Positions 44,601-58,114 of a stretch of DNA of 64,000 bases are shown here, one piece after another; position 1 is the first letter of the stretch; the number at the start of each line of letters is the position of its first letter. The position numbers and the translations under genes are program-made. The stretch is from Hofstenia miamia. Taxonomy: Eukaryota; Xenacoelomorpha; Acoela. The notes below the pieces were generated by a model that saw only the letters and a list, made by a program, of their open reading frames with translations, made no database searches and had not been told where the DNA came from. Location: NCBI GenBank assembly GCA_004352715.1, contig SCFE01000041.1, positions 1,522,354-1,586,353 of the forward strand, read 5' to 3'.

Positions 44601-47600
44601 TAATTTTTTGTTACAAAGTATGTTTGGTCGAGATGTTACAATCATAAATCAATTAATAACAAGGGCTCATTAGTAATTCAATAGAATAGTTTCAAAGATA
44701 ATTAATTTGAAAACAAAATTTGAATAATTATTACTAATAGTCTTATAGTCATAATTATTTTACTAGTCATTGACAAAATAGATATGACAAAATGCAATTA
44801 CATGTTTTTCAGCATTTTTAAATTTTTGAAATTACTACTAATATCAAAATGCTTGTGAGCATTTTGACCTCTGACTATACAACCCTCATTTCAAATCACT
44901 CAAAAACTTATTTCTATAAAAATCTGACAAAAAAGAAGTTTTCCTCTTAATATCAAAGAAAAGAAACACTTTGCGTTTGTGTTTGCTCAATTTTTGGGAT
45001 ATAGTTTCTAAGAAACATTTAGTAACTACAATTTACCAGAGTTTATTGAAGATGTAAGCGATTTACCTGAGTGCTTTGGATTATCTTGGCTTTTGTTGTT
45101 AAAACTTCACTTTCCAGTCTGATGTACAGAAATCGTTTATGAACTTTTAAAAAAATAGTTTTACAGTAGAAATAATTTTGATTTTCTGTAAAAGTATAGG
45201 TAGGTAAATATGCTGTTTTCTTCTTGTTATTGTTACTGTCTTACATGGTACGTTCAACCGATAAATACGGCCCTTAGAGGTAAATTTTTAAGAAATTTAG
45301 TGATACATTCTAAAACTAGTAGGTGATAAATTTTACCTTTACTTGATTACATGCACATTATTCTCGTGATATGCTTAAGGCAACATAGATTGAGCTACAT
45401 AGAGTTGTACTTTACATAAATAAACATTCAATGTTGCAAGCCAACGTAATGCATTGATGAATAAAAGTGGAAATAGATTGATATTCTCCAATCAACATCC
45501 AATCTGCACTCACAAGCTGTAAGAAATCTTATCCACATCCAATCCGTATTTGCAGAATTTTTTCAAGCATCCGCAGGATATCTGCAACATCTCAAGGGAT
45601 TCTAAAATGCTCATGGTGTATGGGGAAAGTTATTATGTGCCGAATTTTGTCAAAAAGTACTGAATCTCATTTAAGCCCAAAATCTCACAATAATTGAATC
45701 TATACTTGAATGGAAAACACAAAAAAATTCGGCATGCTAAAAATAGAATATTTTTATGTTTAGCTACAGAATGTTATTGCTTCAAGATGTAAATTCAAAA
45801 GAAAAAATTGAAAAATCAAATACAAATGCAAAAAGTTTGACAGAAATATCACCGTTAGTAGTGCGGAAATATCTGATGAATATAAGCATCCAGAGCACAA
45901 AGAGTTTCAAATATATTTTTACATTGGGCGTAGGTTGATAACAATTAATGTCACCTGAATTTATTATTATTAATAAAACTAAAATTGTGATAATAACTTG
46001 CGAATCTGCAATTTTTTTCAAACCAATCTGCATTGATTTATCCTACTCACGTCCACCTTTCCTGGTTGTTGATGAACAACGTCTTTCAATGCTAAATCTA
46101 TTTTAGCAAGAATACACCATTTTCCTTGTAAGTGTATCCAAGATCTTTCACTTTAGGAAGAGTAACGAAAATAGTAAACTTAGGCAAGACTTCGGTTGCC
46201 TTAAATCTAAAAAATTTTTTCAAAAATATATCATTGCAAGTTGTACAATTGAGGATATGATAGTCAACATTAAAAAATTGTTATGTTTAAAAGTCTTTTT
46301 AGTAATTAATTACTAAATTATATAATAATGACGCTTAGGCAATCTAATAAATTCAATATTGTCACTTGGGTTAATCAAATTTTTTGAAGACGTTAATTTA
46401 TAAAATGATGATCTACAGTGATATTATAGGACTATGTAAACATAAAAAAGCACCTAACTTTGACTTGTTAGTTTGCCGTCAACGACGGCATTGCGTTTAT
46501 CTCAATCCAACCCAACCATTTGTCACTCCTAAATATATTACAAACCTAATCCATTGTCATGCGGAATTTCAAGTCAACCTAACTAATGTCCTGCAGGACA
46601 GTCACATTATTGGCCACGAAAAAATCCCCAAAAAACGCAACACCTAACAGTACCAGTACCAATCTTTCAATTTCAACAAAGACCACTGCCGAATTCAATA
46701 TTTGCTAAAATATTATATTAAATATAACATTTTTATTTTGCCAATCCAAACTATTTTTGCAATATCCCTATTTAGTTTTCACTTTGATTGTAATGCCAGA
46801 AAATGATGAATGGGACCATGATCAAAACCTCATTGGACTGAAAATTTGAACATGAGACGTAACGATTACGAGATTGCAACAAAATGATGTGTATACCCAT
46901 GCCATTTAGAGGTTCCAAATTCTTTAATATATAATTGCAAAACGCAATCATGAGCTTTATGCTGAGCTTAGTCTTTATACAATTCTCGAAAATGCCGACT
47001 CTACAGAGAGTTCACTACTACAATATAGTGATTTCTGAATGCATATTTTCGTTATTCCAATTTTAAAAATAGGCATTTCAAATTTTATCTACATACTTGA
47101 GACTCATCGACTGTTCCAATCGTGACACAGTACATTCACATTAGCCTAAGTAAAAGATTAAATATGTTTTAGAAACAATTCTTTGTGAATCCTCAATTAG
47201 GCATTTTCAGCGTTGACTGAAATCAAATATGCATTGCTTACTAAGAAAAGGGTATTCAATCACTTAAAATAAATCACTTTTAATATATCCTAGATGCTAG
47301 AATGGGAGCGGTTTCGTTTTATCCTGCCATCAATTAATTAAGAACCGTAAAGTTCAATTAATTCCGCATTCCTGAAAGCAATACTATATCTTACCGCATA
47401 AATGAACTGAAATTTAATAACGTTCTTTTATAACTTTAGAAATATTTGAATAACATATTTTCTAGAATAATTATATAAAAGCTCATTTTGGAATGGAAAT
47501 TACTTAACTTTGGAATAAATAGTGTCAGATTTCAAAGTCACTTTACGTCTTTATTGTTTACTGGAGAAATCCTTTGGAAAAGCGTGCCAAGTCAAAAGAA

Positions 47601-47798
47601 TAACTCCAATAGAACTCTTTCAGCGATTTTATGAAATTAACTTGAACTAAGTTAAAATGAGCTATATTAGAATTTCAAACAATAACAATTCATTCTTTTA
47701 CATATCCACAGCTCAAGTTAGCCATAGTGACATCCATTGTTCAAAAAACTCTAAATTTAATATGTTTATGCTTTTTCTACATAACTTTATTTTAAAGA

Positions 47799-47834
47799 TA
47801 ATAATAAAAACAATAATAATAATAATGATAATAA
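47799..47834. repeat. (ATA)n microsatellite, interrupted
   Basis: Imperfect ATA/AAT units, the same motif class as the (TAA)n tract at 62618 but with no element attached. Confidence 0.85.
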
Positions 47835-48006
47835 TCTATAATTAAATCAGTAAAATACAACTAAGTCACAAAATATAAAAGAAGAGTCTGCATTTGAGTC
47901 TCTGTCTATAGTCAGTTTCTAGAAAAAAGCATATCGTGTTCATATTTTGAAATCTGTAACAAAAAGTATAAAATTTTTCAAATAATAAATCCCCTTATAT
48001 ACAACG

Positions 48007-48021
48007 TATATATATATATAT
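48007..48021. repeat. Short (TA)n tract
   Basis: Seven TA units. Confidence 0.85.
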
Positions 48022-50980
48022 CTAGAAATTCCAGAGCAGTTCTCCAGTTCTTAATTGGTTTTGACATTGCAAATATAGGTAGTCAATTAACTAAGTATAC
48101 TGAAGAGAGAGAAAAAGCAAAGAAAAAATTTGCAGAAATAATTTTATTATTTTCAACAATAATTTGCCACATGAAAATTTCTGTATGAAATTATAAGTCC
48201 TGAAATAATTAGCAGTTTTAGTTAGTTTGTCAAATACCTTAAATTTTATAATAATGAAACTCCAAAGTATATTTAGTTGGTTAAAAAATAACAAATGCTA
48301 AAAAAGTCTTCATTTTACAGCCGGAAAAAATATATTTGCTTTTCCAGCGCAATAGAATAAACCACACCAATTTTCAATTAGGCAAACATTAGTATGTATT
48401 TAAGAGACTATTTCAATATGATATATGAGTATTTTCAAATCGTCTTAGGCTAATAAAAATTGGTACATTTTTTCATTACAGAAAATATATTTTTAATAGC
48501 TTTCATAAAGTTACAAATAAAAAAGAAGCGAATTGTAGCGAGTTGACAGTTCTAAAATAACAATAATATTTAGTTTGGAATGTTCATAAATTTTAGAATA
48601 TCTACTTCTATTTTTGTAAACTTAATTAAACCGAAATAACGTTTGAGTGAAAAAATTAGAGAAATATGAGATTCGTGTACATTATGAATCCTAACAATAA
48701 ATAAATAAATGGCGAAATACTACTTACACGTAATCGACTTCTGATAATTTCAAGAAGTTAATTTTTTTAATATATATAATATTGGCGCCACAAGTGGGAG
48801 TATCTTAGAAAATTCAATTAAATTTCATGAATCTTAAGTTTAAAAAAATTTCTTAAGAAGATTTATAAAAGGTTAATGACATTGAATTTCAAGAAGCACA
48901 AATTACATAATATATTAAATATGCGCAAATAAGATGAAATGTTTATCTAAATATGCAAATATTGTATTGAGTTCTAAAGAAATCCGAATTTGTTATCATA
49001 TATTTACTTTGATAAAACAATTTACCTTGAAACAAAAGAATTTTTCTTTCCTTCTTTAGATTAGACTTTATATTCTCACAAACTTTGATTAAAATGACTT
49101 GTAAGTGCTCTTCATCTTGATTTAAGACCTCACTATCAATTTTAAAGAGCCTTTATTCTTACGAGATCTTAAATATTTAAAAAAATAGTCTGGAATACTG
49201 AATTGAAAATGAGCAGAATGAAAATAGATGAAAGTGCTTGTGCAATTGTGCCCTTGACGTAGAAGCAGTTGATTGAATCTGCTGCGCAACAACATATTTG
49301 AAAGAAAAAACCGCACTTTCTTTAGTCTATGATATAAATATAGGTCGTAAGAAACAATGACAATGCTTTGCCATATTTTGTCTGCGTGTGAGATAATGCT
49401 AATAAAGATTAGGCTTAGTGTGTGAGCATAGGTCACATTAACTGCTCTGATTGATCTCAATATCAGTCTGTAATCGGCTATTTGGCAAAATCAATTCCTG
49501 TCTTGAGAAAATGTCCTCCTTAGAATTTTGCCTGACTAGTCCCGAAGAAGGTCTCGTACATGTCTTGCTCACCTGGGACCAGTACTAAAAATTAAAGTTC
49601 AGTACTGGGATCAGGAACCATATTAATATTTACTTTCAATTTCTTGAAATATCCTACAAAGACCATTATTAACCACCTGAAATCCTCATTGAAAAGTCAA
49701 CATAGTTGAATGAATTCTCGAAGACCTTTTGTAGAGCAAAAAAGAAACTTCTAGCGTATGGGAACAAATTTGTAGCACGAGCCGGAACGAAACCTGGCGC
49801 AGAAATATCTGGTCTCATAAGACGCTAATCTTCTTCCCTATTTGAAATGTGATACTTTATAGTAGGTCATGGATAGCCTCAGAGCTGCAATCGTGCCTGG
49901 TTTTTGGAAGCACAGTAGATTTTAAGCACGGCGCGGTTTTTCCAAAATATTATTAAGCACGGCAAGACCCGTTTCTAAAGGTGGTGACAAGAGCGGTTTT
50001 TAGAATTTTTAAAATTTATGCATTTCTCAAGTATATAAAATGATTAAAGCCAGTATATTATGTCTTATAAATGGGGTAGGGTACCTATAAAAGTAGGCCC
50101 GGGTTTGGCCGTGCCCGTATCCTATGTTCGTGGCTAAGTGATATTTAACTAAAATTGCTTGAATAATAAGAAAATTTGCTAATGTGGTATTATCCATGCA
50201 TACCCGAAATGTTATGCAACCTACCAATGTGGTATACTTCAAAACCTTTGTTGGCATCTCTAAAAAATCTAATTTTGCAACTATTATGTCATAATTAAGT
50301 CCTGTTTCCAAAAGAGGATTTATTTTTTCAAATAATTTACAAATCGTAAATCAAATCACTTAATGGTAATTGACAGCACCTCAAACTGTTTTGGTGGAAA
50401 CGGGGTTTTAGGTATCACAATAGAAGACTATACTGCTTGTATGACCTTGGAAAATATGCACCTTACTTAATTCAAATTCAAACGTTATGGAACGCCTTCT
50501 GAAGTTCACAACTTAGGATTCTTACGTTACAAAATAATGTACACAAGTAAAGTATGTTTATCAATGCAATATCAAAAGCTGACAGTGAAATGGCAGAAAA
50601 CAGCAAATCTTATCCTGCTTAGTACAATATTTTATGTTCTATATTGTAATTTTTGTTGTAAATTTGCACGAAGGCCAATGTTTCACAATATACCTATGTT
50701 AGAAAACAAGTCTTTGAATACATATTTTTAAACCAAGCCTGAAATCTATTGTACAAATTGACAAATAACCAGCTGCATATTTTAATCCTAATAGTCCCTT
50801 TTATCTTTTATAATCTACTTAAATTTTTCTACCAAAATTCATGAAAAATATGCAGTTTATTAATAGCAATATAATTCAAGAGAATTTCATACTGTACTAT
50901 ACATTACGTTTGTAGACATTTTACAAGAACAAAAAATTTTTCAATCCTAAAGTGTGAAAATCATACTCAGGAAGAATTGA

Positions 50981-53129
50981 CACTAGAAGCGCCAAACCCG
51001 TCAATTGACGATTTTGAAATTTTAAAATATAATAGTTTTTTTTGTAGAAGTGGTTTCTCCTCATTAATCATTTACTATTTTTTTATAATTGCAAAGCAGA
51101 AGTGGACCAATTTTTATTCCGATAATACCACATAGAAAACAGTAGTAGTAGATATACCTTTAAGCGCCATTACCCGTCAATTAACGACTGCTATGACCTC
51201 AAAGTTAAATTGGTTACTTATATAAATATATTTTTGCTGCATGTTTCTAATATTTGGTCAATATATGAACATAATTACAATTGGTCAACCAAGTTGATAA
51301 AGATACATCAACATTGCAATTTTTATTGAGACAATAAATATATATGCGCTAACAAAAACAAAAGAAGTATTTAAAAGCTATTCGTCAAACAGTTGATACA
51401 TATGACAGCCTGGCACTTCCCAAAAACAGGTTTACTGCATCACCCATGCGATCACTCCAGCAATATCCAAAATATTTTAAAAAACGGCCAAAGGCCAACG
51501 TCTACAGCCAAATTTTGTCGAAATTTGACTACACATACTGCCTAGTAGATCAACTGCATATTTATTATTATTATAAAATAATACACTTTCAGGCTTCTTA
51601 CCATCTTCTTGATAAACACAACTCTTTTTGGTTTCGCTTGATATCTGATAAGGTGCAACTTGCCACTTTGAGACATTACAGAATCGTGCAGTCCGAAATG
51701 TTGGGGAGGAGGAAGTTCGCGACGATTTGAACGCACGGTTCGAACTATTGTTGTTCGGACTTGGAGCATAAGATAAGCAAGTTGTGTAGAAGTAAAAAAA
51801 TTATCAATAGTTTCATTGTGTCCTTTGTTGTTCAGAGGTTACATAAGTGTTTGCACCACATGTGTACCAAGTGACACATGTCTGTTCTCATCTTTTCCAA
51901 AATAGGTCTTGATATTATAACAACGTTTTGATAAAACATCAGCTAATATCCAAAATTTTATCCCAAATTTATCCGTCTTTGCAGGCATATATTGCGCAAA
52001 ACGACTACGTGTTTTAGTAGGAAATAATTGTTCACCAATAGTCCAGAATAATGATGAGTGGTAGCAACATTGAGAATTGGCTACAAAGCGATCTAAAATA
52101 GTTGAAATTAGACAAAAAATGTCATGTTGCAGATTTCTACAGCGATCTTGACGCCGATCAAATCTGAGAAACCTTTTTATATCTCTCAATTTTTGCTGGG
52201 ACAGTGTCATTTTGAATATGGGGCATTCATGTCGTTGACCATAGTTTTTACAATGGATAATTTCGTCGATATGCATTTCCTTTTAGGTACAGTACTCCCA
52301 TGAATTTTTCTAGTTCATCCCTTGTTTGATTCCAATCATCTATCCTTTCATTAGCAAAAGCATTTGTACAATCAACAATAAAATTCAGCATTCAATTATC
52401 AATAGAAGATTCCATGCGCCTAATGGAGTCATGATGTTAGCACAAGCTCGTGTTACATCTTCAGGCTGGCTTACTATATTTTGTCGTTGCATTCTAACAC
52501 GTCTATCTCTCTGCGTATTTTCAGTTATTGTCCACTCAGTTGCATCTCGCGCTCGAAGCGAATTATTTTCATTGTCAATCTCTTCGTGACTGCCATGTGA
52601 CAAGACGTCTAAATCTTTATCACTGCTGCGTGTTGAATATGAAATCTCACATAATAGCTGTTCATCATTATTCTTCACTACCTCTTTTTAATCTTGTTCA
52701 GTGTCATCTCTAGATTTATCATTTGGAAGATTTATCATTGTTTGCAGGAAACGTTGAGCTGACATTCGTTGAGACATTAAAAATGACAAATGATAAGGGT
52801 ATGCTTGAAATTTCTACACCTTTACACACCTTTGCAACAATTCTATCAAATGAAATTGGAGTATATTTAGTAATCCATGATAATTGCTACAAAATATTCG
52901 CACCTCTTTGAAATATTTACACAAACTATTCACACCCTTTTTATTATTTTAATAGGACAATACAATCTGTGTACATAAATATTTACATAAATTTATGTTT
53001 TAAATATCATTTATGATATGTTACTAAGGTTTTGGGTATATTTGTAGTAATTTACAAAATGTAATATAGATTCGTCAATTGACGGGTTTTGGCGCTTTTA
53101 GGTATATTAAAAGCCTGGCGCTTCTAGTG
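50981..53129 (-). mobile_element. piggyBac-type DNA transposon, both ends present
   Basis: CACTAGAAGCGCCA at 50981-50994 is matched by its exact inverse at 53116-53129, giving a 2149-bp element. Flanking TTGA (left) and TAAA (right) are each one base from TTAA, the piggyBac target, so the duplication seems mutated. Subterminal AAGCGCCA-ACCCGTCAATTGACG units lie at 50987-51010 and (mutated) 51161-51187 on the left, and inverted at 53073-53099 on the right. The transposase remnant inside is on the minus strand. Confidence 0.8.
51542..52678 (-). pseudogene. piggyBac transposase pseudogene
   Basis: An N-terminal acidic region is at 52678-52385. The core frame 52276-51839 reads IFKMTLSQQKLRDIKRFLRF, then TIGEQLFPTK, RFAQYMPAKTDKFGIKFWIL and TYFGKD. 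After a stop it continues GHNETIDNFFTSTQLA and TTIVRTVRSNRRELPPP, ending with KLHLIRYQAKPKRVVFI. Order and motifs are those of piggyBac (DEQL, QYMPNKPxKYGIKxW, DNFFTS, VGTxRxNRRELP). The first catalytic Asp (usual T-I-D-E-Q) is Gly here. The second (DNFFTS) is intact. Together with the stop, this copy cannot be active. It sits wholly inside the terminal repeats. Confidence 0.85.
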
Positions 53130-53612
53130 TAAAGAATTAAATCAAATTTATTACTAAAATATTTGTAAAGTCTACAAACTAGTACATGACAAAAATACTT
53201 ACAAAACTATTTACATATGCATTATTAATTAAAGGGGAGTTTCAAAAATGATTCGAGCAGGCATTAAGTTTATTATCTACACCCAATAATTTTTGTTTAT
53301 TGAATAAAGTTTGTTTGATTTTTTCTTAAAGTATTTATAAATTTTCTCACATTTTACGTTGGTACTTAATTCGTTCCATACAATTGAACATTTCGAAGGA
53401 AATGCATCTTGACGATTATTGATACTAAAAAGTGTTTTATTACTTTTATTGCTTTTGATCTACTGTATTTTTTAAGAAAAATTAATGAACTAAACTCATG
53501 AATAAATTTGTGAATCATACATAGAGACTAATACTGAATGAAGTAACTTGAGGCCAAGATATTATATGATGATCTTAATTTCGTTTCAAGCACAAATGAA
53601 TTAATTAGTTCT
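53130..53612. other. No gene; spacer between piggyBac and duplication
   Basis: AT-rich sequence with no supported feature. Confidence 0.5.
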
Positions 53613-55039
53613 ACATGAATCATGTTTCCTACATGACACAAATTGTACAAATATTTGATCCAGATGCCATCTTTTCAATTTTCGGAAAGAAAATTCCCTA
53701 ATTTTAAGTCATTTTCTATTAGTACACCAAGGTAATTTACACATGTGCTTTGAATAATTTCATTATCACCAACATTAATTTTAGTATTTTCAGTGAATTT
53801 TCTTTGTTCTTTAGATGAAAAAATGATAAATTGAGATTTGCCAGAATTAATTATTTAGTTTGAAATATATGTTACGAGATTTTTGATAACTTTTGTCAGA
53901 TGTCTGGTTGTTACAAAGAGATTTTTTGCTGTTCGTAACATGCAATTATTATTTCCGTTTTCCAAGGAATTTGAAATATCATTTACATATAATGCACACA
54001 AAATGGGGCATAATACAGTTCTTTGCGGTACATCAAAATTTGTAACAAGATATCCTGAAAAAATGTTATCAATTTTTACTCGTTGCTTTGCGATTGCTTA
54101 GAAAACTCATAATAATATTTATTGCTTTGAAACTAAAACCTTGTCACCTTAATTTTTCTTTTAAAATATCGAAATTCATTGAGTTAAATGCTTTGCTTAA
54201 ATCAAGTAGAGCTACTGCTGTGAACATATTTTCACTTAAATTTAGTTTAATCTTTTCTGTGTTTGATAAAATCGCATCAGATGTGCTGAATTTAGGTCGA
54301 AATCCAAATTGATTATTTGATAAAATTTCAGAAATAACAATGTTTTAAGATGGGTGCAAAATGATAGATGATTTGAAATATATGTCGCCTACTTTACTTG
54401 AAGTATTCATTCGTTGTAGGATATCGAAATTTGCAATGCCATTAAAGAATATTAATAGAAAAAAATAACTATATTGCGTTTTCGATGAATATACCTATAT
54501 TAATAGAAGCTAAGAAATGTTTCAATAGCACGAAACCATTCCGCAAGTAAACTGTAACAGTGCAAATTCAATCTTTTAAATTTAGAATGAAAAACTATTG
54601 AATAAGAAACGAGACCCTATCACAGTGCCACAAATGCTTTTCTAACCATATTGTTTAGATTTTAAAACAGATTTAGTAACAAACATACTTTTCAAGGCTT
54701 GAATAAAAATTTTATGTATGTCTGAGCCGTTAAGCATTTCTAGTGGCCCTTGGTAAATTAAAATCTTTGTGGTTAGGCAACGTTATGCAAAGCTTAACAT
54801 CTCTTATAGAACTTTTGACACTATCTACTATCTTTTCTCAAAAAGTAATACAATAAACCTAATTAAAGATCTGTCTTATTTCCATTTTTCATATTTAAAT
54901 ATAGTTTTGTTTGTATGAATGTTTCGCGGCTGGAGTTTTTTGGCTAATTATATTTGCAATGTATATAATATTCACATTTTTATAATTTTACTTACTTGCA
55001 CGCTAATTGAAAAAACTCATTATTCATTATAAAACTCTG
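53613..55039. repeat. 1.4-kb direct duplication, copy 1 (left of single N)
   Basis: A 1427-bp sequence beginning ACATGAATCATG and ending AAAACTCTG, immediately before the single N at 55040. Copy 2 begins at the same start point directly after the N. It carries the minus-strand LINE RT pseudogene and, near its end, a stretch shared with the hAT area at 32.8 kb. Confidence 0.93.
53690..54420 (-). pseudogene. LINE reverse transcriptase pseudogene (copy 1)
   Basis: The minus strand reads ILSNNQFGFRPKFSTSDAIL, then AVALLDLSKAFNSMNF (motif A, its second acidic position now Asn), then VPQRTVLCPILCALYVNDIS (motif B, decayed) and CMLRTAKNLF where YADDT should be. Stops and frameshifts are frequent. 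It is an APE-type LINE of the jockey/CR1 kind. The plus-strand open frames at 53883-54312 are antisense shadows of it. Confidence 0.75.
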
Positions 55040-55117
55040 NACATGAATCATGTTTCCTACATGACACAAATTGTACAAATATTTGATCCAGATGCCATCT
55101 TTTCAATTTTCGGAAAG

Positions 55118-55881
55118 AAAATTCCCTAATTTTAAGTCATTTTCTATTAGTACACCAAGGTAATTTACACATGTGCTTTGAATAATTTCATTATCACCAA
55201 CATTAATTTTAGTATTTTCAGTGAATTTTCTTTGTTCTTTAGATGAAAAAATGATAAATTGAGATTTGCCAGAATTAATTATTTAGTTTGAAATATATGT
55301 TACGAGATTTTTGATAACTTTTGTCAGATGTCTGGTTGTTACAAAGAGATTTTTTGCTGTTCGTAACATGCAATTATTATTTCCGTTTTCCAAGGAATTT
55401 GAAATATCATTTACATATAATGCACACAAAATGGGGCATAATACAGTTCTTTGCGGTACATCAAAATTTGTAACAAGATATCCTGAAAAAATGTTATCAA
55501 TTTTTACTCGTTGCTTTGCGATTGCTTAGAAAACTCATAATAATATTTATTGCTTTGAAACTAAAACCTTGTCACCTTAATTTTTCTTTTAAAATATCGA
55601 AATTCATTGAGTTAAATGCTTTGCTTAAATCAAGTAGAGCTACTGCTGTGAACATATTTTCACTTAAATTTAGTTTAATCTTTTCTGTGTTTGATAAAAT
55701 CGCATCAGATGTGCTGAATTTAGGTCGAAATCCAAATTGATTATTTGATAAAATTTCAGAAATAACAATGTTTTAAGATGGGTGCAAAATGATAGATGAT
55801 TTGAAATATATGTCGCCTACTTTACTTGAAGTATTCATTCGTTGTAGGATATCGAAATTTGCAATGCCATTAAAGAATAGG
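55118..55881 (-). pseudogene. LINE reverse transcriptase pseudogene (copy 2)
   Basis: Duplicate of the pseudogene at 53690-54420 with the same decayed motifs (LLDLSKAFNS, VPQRTVLCP). Most likely one locus represented twice in the assembly. Confidence 0.75.
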
Positions 55882-56399
55882 ATATCGAAATTTGCAATGC
55901 CATTAAAGAATATTAATAGAAAAAATATACTATATTGCGTTTTCGATGAATATACCTATATTAATAGAAGCTAAGAAATGTTTCAATAGCACGAAACCAT
56001 TCCGCAAGTAAACTGTAACAGTGCAAATTCAATCTTTTAAATTTAGAATGAAAAACTATTGAATAAGAAACGAGACCCTATCACAGTGCCACAAATGCTT
56101 TTCTAACCATATTGTTTAGATTTTAAAACAGATTTAGTAACAAACATACTTTTCAAGGCTTGAATAAAAATTTTATGTATGTCTGAGCCGTTAAGCATTT
56201 CTAGTGGCCCTTGGTAAATTAAAATCTTTGTGGTTAGGCAACGTTATGCAAAGCTTAACATCTCTTATAGAACTTTTGACACTATCTACTATCTTTTCTC
56301 AAAAAGTAATACAATAAACCTAATTAAAGATCTGTCTTATTTCCATTTTTCATATTTAAATATAGTTTTGTTTGTATGAATGTTTCGCGGCTGGAGTTT

Positions 56400-56500
56400 T
56401 TTGGCTAATTATATTTGCAATGTATATAATATTCACATTTTTATAATTTTACTTACTTGCACGCTAATTGAAAAAACTCATTATTCATTATAAAACTCTG
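56400..56500. mobile_element. Repeat shared with the hAT remnant at 32.8 kb
   Basis: About 90 bp ending AACTCATTATTCATTATAAA and ACTCTG matches 32815-32905 (AACTCACTATTCATTCAAAA, ACTCTG) with small gaps. It is also present in the artefactual copy ending at 55039. Because the 32.8-kb copy lies inside the hAT remnant, this is probably a fragment of the same family. Confidence 0.5.
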
Positions 56501-58114
56501 TTAATTCAACTAATAGGCCAGCCACGGCTAAACCGAACCGCGTCCAACCCGGAAAACACTAATGAATATATGCATGTTTATTTTGAGAGTTAGTAACCAA
56601 ATGTTTGATAATCTATCCCTCAATGTCTCTCAATTTTCTTTGGTGGCTCTCTTTCAAATTATGTTGCACACCTCTATTCTATATGAACACATAAGGAAAT
56701 GAAATAAAGCATAAATATGTTTTTTTAGCCAGTTTATAGAATCATTTTAAGTGAATTTTCAATACCTATAGAAAAAAACAATTTTTATTTAAATTCCAAA
56801 CTGTTCAATTTAAAGCGCAATTCATTTTTGATGTAATCTTTTGTTGTTTTTGATTAATTATCAAATTAATTTATGAATCGCATTGTTTGGGTAATCGGGT
56901 GACATAGATAATGCTTGCAAAATGAAATAACCTAATTTTTTGATGGAGACATAACAGCTTGCCTTTTCAAAAGGCATGTTAATAGGGCTTTGCCATAATG
57001 AGATAATTAATAAAGCCACTCTTAAAATAAACAACTAGTTTCAGTTACTTCTTTGTAAAACTGTATCTCCATAGATTAACGTGTTTGAATCGGTTGCTAA
57101 AAAAATGTTTCTTTTGAGGAAATAATGTGAGAAAAATTAACTAAATGCATAAAAATAGTATAAAAATGATTCAAGTATTATGTAACCAAACTAAAAAAAT
57201 ATATAAACGCTAAATAGAACTTCACTATATTTTTAATACCTCAACAAAAGTTTAAATAATATAGTTGACTTGAACTATAAGTATCCCTGTACTTTAACAA
57301 AAACATAAAAAATACAGAGCCTAAAAATCGTTGAAGAAATTGTCTACAGGAAATGTATGTGTCCACAGTTAGTCAAAACTGCAACTAGTGTGCGTCTTTA
57401 TACAGAGATTGATCCATTTGGTAGTCTGTCTAAAATGGTTTCCTGAAAGTTGTACTTTTTCATCTACTTATCTCTTTGGCATGCTAACCAGATATCATTT
57501 GAAATTTACTCAAACCCTGAAGTTGAAATTCGACTTTTGGTGGTTCAAAATAGGCTTACAATGTTATTCAAAAAATACAAAATAGGCATGTTTGGAAATA
57601 TTATACAAGGACTCAAATCAGAAAGAAGGACTCAAAAAATAATTCCATACTTAGAAAACTGTAAACTCAGAGATGCAATCATTTTGAGTGATTTTAGTTT
57701 GTTACTATCTACAAAATTCATTCAAAAAAGAAAATTGCCTATTTGCATTTCCAGGCAATGAGGGCCTTGTAATGTAAACTTTTATATCTTTAAAAAGTAA
57801 TCCTATCTATTACGTTTCATATCAATATTCATTGTTAATACTTTTTAATGAATTCTGTTGTAGATGAGACGTAGATGCAAAGATGTACCCAAATTAATGT
57901 AGGGACCACACAATTATCATGTATGCAAGTCTTGGACAAGTCGTATTCTCTATTATTTCACAAAATTCGTACCTATATATCATTAAAAAAGTCAGTTTTG
58001 GATCATTAATGGATTAACGTCCACACAGAACATTAAAAATATTTTGCAGTGTACATATGTGTATATATATATATATTTCTTGCACTTCTCTAATATTCTT
58101 CCATGGGTGGCAAA
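56501..58114. other. No gene recognised
   Basis: AT-rich. A frame at 57450-57761 (103 residues, containing SNPEVEIRLLVVQNRL) is unrecognised. A short (AT)n tract lies at 58062-58077, just before the RTE-like element. Confidence 0.4.

Larger units (their letters stand above)
40168..50980. other. About 10.8 kb without a recognisable gene
   Basis: Long AT-rich stretch with only short frames, none carrying a motif I know. The longest is a 112-residue minus-strand frame at 49122-49460, unrecognised. It contains five microsatellites, TCGAGTCGG-type words near 40232-40275, repeated ATCCACATCCAATC words near 45490-45550, AAGCACGGC and GCCCG words near 49920-50110, and GGGACC words near 49575. It could be intergenic or intronic. 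Confidence 0.4.
55041..56500. repeat. 1.4-kb direct duplication, copy 2 (right of single N)
   Basis: 1460 bp, the same as copy 1 except for a 33-bp internal tandem duplication near 55845-55912 (AGGATATCGAAATTTGCAAT and the next 13 bases, repeated) and a small change near 55920. The 33-bp difference accounts for the whole length difference. This is consistent with two alleles or contig ends not merged. Confidence 0.93.

Noticed and set aside
45480-45600. Repeated ATCCACATCCAATC-like words as a satellite or CRISPR-like array
   Set aside because: Units are too irregular and few, with no conserved repeat-spacer pattern.
53883-54312. Two plus-strand frames, repeated at 55311-55740
   Set aside because: They are antisense to the LINE RT pseudogene on the minus strand; their duplication is explained by the single-N duplication.
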